From Chloroflexota bacterium (GTDB lineage: Bacteria; Chloroflexota; Anaerolineae; Aggregatilineales; UBA2796): DNA of 64,000 nt. A program made the translations under genes and the position numbers. The stretch covers positions 1 through 64,000 of the forward strand of contig JAJPHV010000045.1 of assembly GCA_021325095.1 (NCBI GenBank), in the 5' to 3' direction. Position 1 is the stretch's first letter. Each line of letters opens with the position of its first letter. The notes under the pieces were generated by a model. The model was not told where the DNA came from and searched no databases. It saw nothing but the letters and a program-made list of their open reading frames with translations. Positions 62,352 through 64,000 of this stretch are shown here, piece after piece.

Positions 62352-64000
62352 ATGGCGAACTACCCTTCTCTGGATTCTGATAACCTGAATGACTGGTTTC
62401 CGCGCGGCGGCAATGGTAATTACGGCGATGTAAGCGATGAGCAGGTTGGCGAAGTTTACGAAGCACAGCAGTCCCGGCGGCTGGGGGTGGTCGTCGGGGG
62501 CTCGCTGACGAAGGGGCTGGACGTAAAACTTGACCGTGAAACCGAGATCGAAGACCTGGCGGTGGGCCGCTACGTCGTCATTCGCGGCAAGCACAAGCGT
62601 TTCTTCTGCATGGTCACGGATATTGTGCTAGACAGCACCAACCCCGCCATTCGCAGCGACCCGCCCGATCTGTCCGACCCCTTCCTGCGCGAAATCTACA
62701 TCGGCACGGCGGCTTTCGGCACGATCCACGTTGCGCCCATGCTGTCCATCGACGAGAAAGAAAGCGAGCCGAAGCCGGTCAAGACCATCCCCAGCCACTT
62801 CATGCCCGTCGAGATCGCCGATGCGACGGACATCAACGACGTATTTGGCGCAGAGGACAACGTTCACTTCAACGTCGGCGCGCCGCTTGAACTCGAAGAG
62901 ACGCAGGTCAACCTGAACCTGCGGCGGCTGGTCGAGCGATCCAGTGGTGTGTTCGGCAAGAGCGGTACGGGCAAGAGCTTCCTGACACGCATCATCCTGG
63001 CGGGCGTCATCAAGCGCGATCTGGCCGTCAACCTGATCTTCGACATGCACAACGACTATGGCTGGGAGGTGGCAGACGAGCGCGGCCCGAAGGCCAAAGG
63101 ACTGCGCCAGTTGTTCCCCTCGAAAGTCAGCATCTTCACGCTGGACGAGGACTCATCGCGGCGGCGCAACGCCAAGTACGACTATGTGGTCACGCTCGGC
63201 TACGACGAGATCGAGCCGGAAGACCTGGCGATGCTTAAGACGACCATGAACCTCTCCGACGGCATGATCGACGCCGCCTACTCGCTCCGCAAGAAGTGGG
63301 GGGATCGCTGGATCGCGCGCCTGCTGGACGCGACGGGCGAAGAACTGGACAACATCACCGAGACGACCAGCATCAGCGCCGCCTCGCTCACCGCCCTGAC
63401 GCGCCGCCTGCAGCGTTTTGAGCGTTTCGAGTTCCTGCGTAAGGACGGCGCGCTCGGCGACAGCGTCAGCAAAATCCTGGAATACATCGAGCAGCGCAAG
63501 AGCGTCGTCCTCGAATTCGGACGCTACGGCTCAGCCCTCGAAGCCTACATCCTGGTCGCCAACTACCTGACGCGCCGCATCCACGAAACCTACGTCAAGC
63601 GCATGGAGCAGTCGCTCGGCGACCCGGCCCTGGAACCGCCGCAACTGCTGATCACGATCGAGGAGGCGCACAAGTTCCTCGACCCGCTGATCGCTCGCCA
63701 GACGATCTTCGGCACGATCTCCCGCGAAATGCGTAAGTACAACGTCACGCTGCTGGTCGTCGATCAGCGGCCCAGCGGCATCGACGAGGAAGTGATGAGC
63801 CAGATCGGGACGCGCGTGACGGCCCTGCTGGACAACGAACGCGACATCTCGGCGGTGCTGATGGGCATCAGCGGCGCGGGCGGATTGCGGGAGGTGCTGG
63901 CCCGGCTCGACACCAAGCAGCAGGCGATCATCATGGGCCACGCCGTCCCGATGCCGGTGGTGGTCAAGACGCGCCCCTACGACATGGACTTTTACCGCGA
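62352..64000 (+). CDS. herA: HerA-family ATPase (3' end beyond the window)
   Basis: An open frame of 549 codons from ATG 62352 to the end, without a stop. After a HAS-barrel-like start (about 45-150) comes the FtsK/HerA-type ATPase with Walker A GKSGTGKS (202-209), Walker B LLITIEEAHKF with Glu437-Glu438, and a VVDQRPSGID motif typical of HerA. HerA forms a hexameric DNA translocase with NurA for resection of double-strand breaks; such pairs also occur in some phage-defence sets. The operon with nurA supports the repair role. Confidence 0.88.
   Translation, partial: MANYPSLDSDNLNDWFPRGGNGNYGDVSDEQVGEVYEAQQSRRLGVVVGGSLTKGLDVKLDRETEIEDLAVGRYVVIRGKHKRFFCMVTDIVLDSTNPAIRSDPPDLSDPFLREIYIGTAAFGTIHVAPMLSIDEKESEPKPVKTIPSHFMPVEIADATDINDVFGAEDNVHFNVGAPLELEETQVNLNLRRLVERSSGVFGKSGTGKSFLTRIILAGVIKRDLAVNLIFDMHNDYGWEVADERGPKAKGLRQLFPSKVSIFTLDEDSSRRRNAKYDYVVTLGYDEIEPEDLAMLKTTMNLSDGMIDAAYSLRKKWGDRWIARLLDATGEELDNITETTSISAASLTALTRRLQRFERFEFLRKDGALGDSVSKILEYIEQRKSVVLEFGRYGSALEAYILVANYLTRRIHETYVKRMEQSLGDPALEPPQLLITIEEAHKFLDPLIARQTIFGTISREMRKYNVTLLVVDQRPSGIDEEVMSQIGTRVTALLDNERDISAVLMGISGAGGLREVLARLDTKQQAIIMGHAVPMPVVVKTRPYDMDFYR

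Overview
The window reads as bacterial chromosome from a GC-rich (about 60%) member of the Chloroflexota, probably Anaerolineae-like. This is an inference from gene content: secreted and membrane proteins with long Thr/Pro linkers, many TPR and WD40 proteins, a Roadblock/LC7 protein beside a Ser/Thr kinase-WD40 protein, a bacterial NurA-HerA pair, two CIRCE elements before groESL, and a KamA plus D-Ala ligase-like pair. I see no transposase, integrase, prophage or CRISPR array. The only structural RNA found is a tRNA-Asn(GTT).

Layout. 0-2.3 kb: a 5'-broken C69-family peptidase, a membrane-anchored five-heme cytochrome c and a small membrane protein. 2.5-5.7 kb: a tandem duplication of membrane-anchored C39-like protease-TPR proteins, then tRNA-Asn. 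5.9-7.9 kb (minus): an RraA-like protein and an enolase-superfamily sugar-acid dehydratase. 8.3-14.7 kb: a five-gene operon behind a clear sigma70 promoter: response regulator, 5'-nucleotidase homologue without its metal ligands, hybrid histidine kinase, second response regulator, purine nucleoside permease. 14.8-18.1 kb: an orphan Flp-type pilin, a phosphotriesterase-like hydrolase and a PfkB kinase. 18.4-21 kb: lysine 2,3-aminomutase family enzyme and ATP-grasp ligase. 21-23.6 kb (minus): two TPR membrane proteins. 23.9-25.4 kb: divergent EamA transporter and Lrp/AsnC regulator.

25.8-30.3 kb: Roadblock protein, Ser/Thr kinase-WD40, PhoU and a GlsB-like stress protein. 30.3-37.5 kb: two lipoproteins, an FGGY sugar kinase, a sensor kinase lacking its phosphoacceptor histidine, and 6-phosphofructokinase. 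37.5-41.4 kb (minus): a housekeeping operon (HhH membrane protein, DUF971, unknown, hpt, CCA-adding enzyme). 41.5-43.7 kb: groES-groEL with two CIRCE boxes. 43.7-48.8 kb: sulfatase, DUF456, PlsY, lipoprotein, zinc-ribbon protein and SWIM-finger protein. 48.9-51.9 kb: CHAT-CARDB protein and class II aldolase. 52.2-58.4 kb (minus): a surface-glycan operon (GDP-mannose 4,6-dehydratase, polyprenol-P-mannose synthase-like GT2, GT39, and a cellulose-synthase-like GT2 fused to a GH26-like domain). 59-64 kb: lone response regulator, DUF917 pseudogene, and a NurA/small membrane protein/HAS-barrel-like protein/HerA operon that runs off the end.

The most interesting loci are the nucleoside operon with its pseudo-5'-nucleotidase, the synthase-hydrolase fusion in the mannose-linked glycan operon, the pseudo-histidine kinase, and the four-gene NurA-HerA operon with its added membrane protein. 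A REP-like palindrome recurs in at least six gaps.
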